Below, in pieces: positions 5,666 through 6,524 of a stretch of 6,524 nucleotides of DNA; positions within the stretch are counted from its first letter, which is position 1, and each line of letters starts with the position of its first letter. The stretch spans positions 1 through 6,524 of the forward strand of contig JAADFV010000228.1 of NCBI GenBank assembly GCA_013152695.1, given 5' to 3'. Under the pieces are notes generated by a model. That model was not told the DNA's origin and made no database searches. It saw only the letters and a program-made list of their open reading frames with translations. This DNA is from Chloroflexota bacterium (GTDB lineage: Bacteria > Chloroflexota > Anaerolineae > J102). The position numbers and the translations under genes are program-made.

Positions 5666-6337
5666 ATGGCTTTACTAAACCCCGAAGATGCCAAGGCTGT
5701 AAGCGAACAATTCGAAACTAACATTAAGCGTCCTGTCAAACTCATCGTAGCAACCAGTCAGGACAACTGCATGTATTGCAACGAAGTACGCGCCCTGGCC
5801 GAAGAATTAGCTGAATTATCACCCGATCTCACGGTTGAGACTTTTGATCTTAACGACCCTGAAATTGCCGTTTACAACCTCGATAAAGCGCCGGCAATTG
5901 CCGTCGTTGCAGACGGACGTGGTGAAACCGCCGATATCGATTACGGAATCCGCTTTTATGGCATTCCCAGCGGCTACGAGTTCATGTCCTTCCTCGACGC
6001 GATCAATTCCGTCGGCAGCAACGAAGTGCAACTCATGGATCAGACCCGGGCCTTTCTGGATTCTCTAGAGCAAGACGTACACATCCAGGTTTTCATCACT
6101 CCTACCTGCCCCCACTGCCCTCGCGCTGTCATGCTTGCCCACCATCTCGCTTTTGCCAGCCCCCGCGTGCGGGCCGACATGGTCGAGGCAATGGAATTCC
6201 CCGACTTGTCGAACAAATACAACGTCTATGGTGTGCCCCGCACCGTCATCAACGAAGTGGTACACCAGGAAGGCGCCGCTCCCGAGCCAATGCTCCTGCA
6301 AAAACTCCGGGAAGCAGTGGCTGCCACCGTCGCCTGA
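5666..6337 (+). CDS. Two-active-site thioredoxin-fold protein (PDO/glutaredoxin-like)
   Basis: A 223-residue cytosolic thiol-disulfide oxidoreductase of the protein disulfide oxidoreductase type, two thioredoxin folds in tandem, as known from hyperthermophilic archaea and some thermophilic bacteria. The first fold (about 1-118) has C35-M-Y-C38 and the cis-proline P76 in KAPAI, then the family signature D-Y-G-I-R-F-Y-G-I-P-S-G-Y-E-F (92-106). The second (about 120-223) has C148-P-H-C151 and the cis-proline P191 in YGVPRTVI. Both active sites look complete, so it should make, break or isomerise disulfides with thioredoxin reductase or a similar partner; the natural substrate is unknown. No signal peptide. 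The ATG at 5666 is preferred because AGGAG (5650-5654) precedes it and the family begins there; the frame extends upstream to a TTG at 5621 without support. Single-gene unit: a divergent promoter before it, a terminator after it. Confidence 0.93.
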   Translation: MALLNPEDAKAVSEQFETNIKRPVKLIVATSQDNCMYCNEVRALAEELAELSPDLTVETFDLNDPEIAVYNLDKAPAIAVVADGRGETADIDYGIRFYGIPSGYEFMSFLDAINSVGSNEVQLMDQTRAFLDSLEQDVHIQVFITPTCPHCPRAVMLAHHLAFASPRVRADMVEAMEFPDLSNKYNVYGVPRTVINEVVHQEGAAPEPMLLQKLREAVAATVA

Positions 6338-6380
6338 TATTTTGTACGGAACTCCTCCGTAACCCTCTCTCCTTTCTTTT

Positions 6381-6426
6381 ACATGCAAACGCCCTGCCCA
6401 ACAAAGCAAGGCGTTTGCGTGTTTTT
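6381..6426 (+). terminator. Strong intrinsic terminator after the oxidoreductase
   Basis: ACATGCAAACGCC (6381-6393) pairs with GGCGTTTGCGTGT (6410-6422), 13 bp with one T-G wobble, followed directly by TTTT (the last stem T makes five). It lies 43 nt after the stop codon and is the clearest terminator in the window. Confidence 0.9.
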
Positions 6427-6436
6427 GGGACTTTGT

Positions 6437-6520
6437 GGGGCAGGGGCAGGGAGCAGCAAGGAGGAGGAAGCAGGGAGTAGGAAGCAAGGAGCAAGAAGTA
6501 GGGAGCAGGAAGTAGGGTTT
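6437..6520. repeat. Degenerate purine-rich heptamer repeat
   Basis: Read in sevens, the tract gives AAGGAGG, AGGAAGC, AGGGAGT, AGGAAGC, AAGGAGC, AAGAAGT, AGGGAGC, AGGAAGT from 6458 to 6513, consensus A-R-G-R-A-G-Y, with decaying units on both sides. It is almost pure purine on the plus strand and intergenic. It resembles the short tandemly repeated heptamers known from cyanobacteria and other bacteria with large genomes. It may continue past the window end. Confidence 0.8.
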
Positions 6521-6524
6521 GCTC

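Noticed and set aside
6065..6487. Minus-strand 140-codon frame over the oxidoreductase end, terminator and repeat
   Set aside because: It crosses a strong terminator and a purine repeat and is antisense to the second thioredoxin fold.

Overview
The window looks like chromosomal DNA of a Chloroflexota bacterium (Anaerolineae, Caldilineae or Ardenticatenia type). The main clue is the secreted protein at the left end: fibronectin-III-like domains, then a long Thr/Pro/Ala stalk, then a C-terminal [12 protein letters not shown] ending, an architecture I associate with that phylum. The two-active-site thioredoxin-fold oxidoreductase at the right end and the purine-rich heptamer repeat after it fit a deep-branching, possibly thermophilic or thermophile-derived lineage. 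The assignment rests on protein style only; there is no rRNA or other marker here.

Layout from left to right. Positions 36-1199 (minus) hold the secreted three-repeat FnIII-like protein. Positions 1200-1440 are a divergent control region with back-to-back promoter candidates and a perfect 17-nt palindrome. Positions 1441-2202 (plus) encode a class I SAM methyltransferase, followed at 2267-2527 (plus) by an unrecognised 86-residue protein. Only 4 nt later it meets the end of a minus-strand cluster: an EamA/DMT-type transporter (4231-5122, broken by a frameshift), lysA for diaminopimelate decarboxylase (2903-4231), and a Cys-rich putative metal-binding protein (2532-2906). The three reading frames are joined by 1-nt and 4-nt stop/start overlaps, so they form an operon. 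Next comes a 47-residue single-pass membrane protein (5223-5366, minus) with a good ribosome binding site and its own terminator. A divergent promoter region follows, then the two-CxxC oxidoreductase (5666-6337, plus), a strong terminator, and a heptamer repeat tract running towards the window end.

How the genes fit together: lysA makes L-lysine from meso-diaminopimelate, and an EamA-type exporter beside it could have been an amino-acid or metabolite exporter. The Cys-rich protein may be cotranscribed with lysA for unrelated reasons. The transporter is interrupted by an exact 7-bp tandem duplication; removing one copy restores a textbook EamA frame of 294 residues. The two-active-site oxidoreductase probably keeps cytosolic thiol/disulfide balance.

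I do not see a defence system, biosynthetic cluster, CRISPR array, phage or insertion sequence. The most rewarding points are the 7-bp duplication, the paired-cysteine FnIII repeats with their terminal motif, the unannotated 47-residue membrane protein, the Cys-rich lysA neighbour, and the palindrome sitting inside a promoter spacer.
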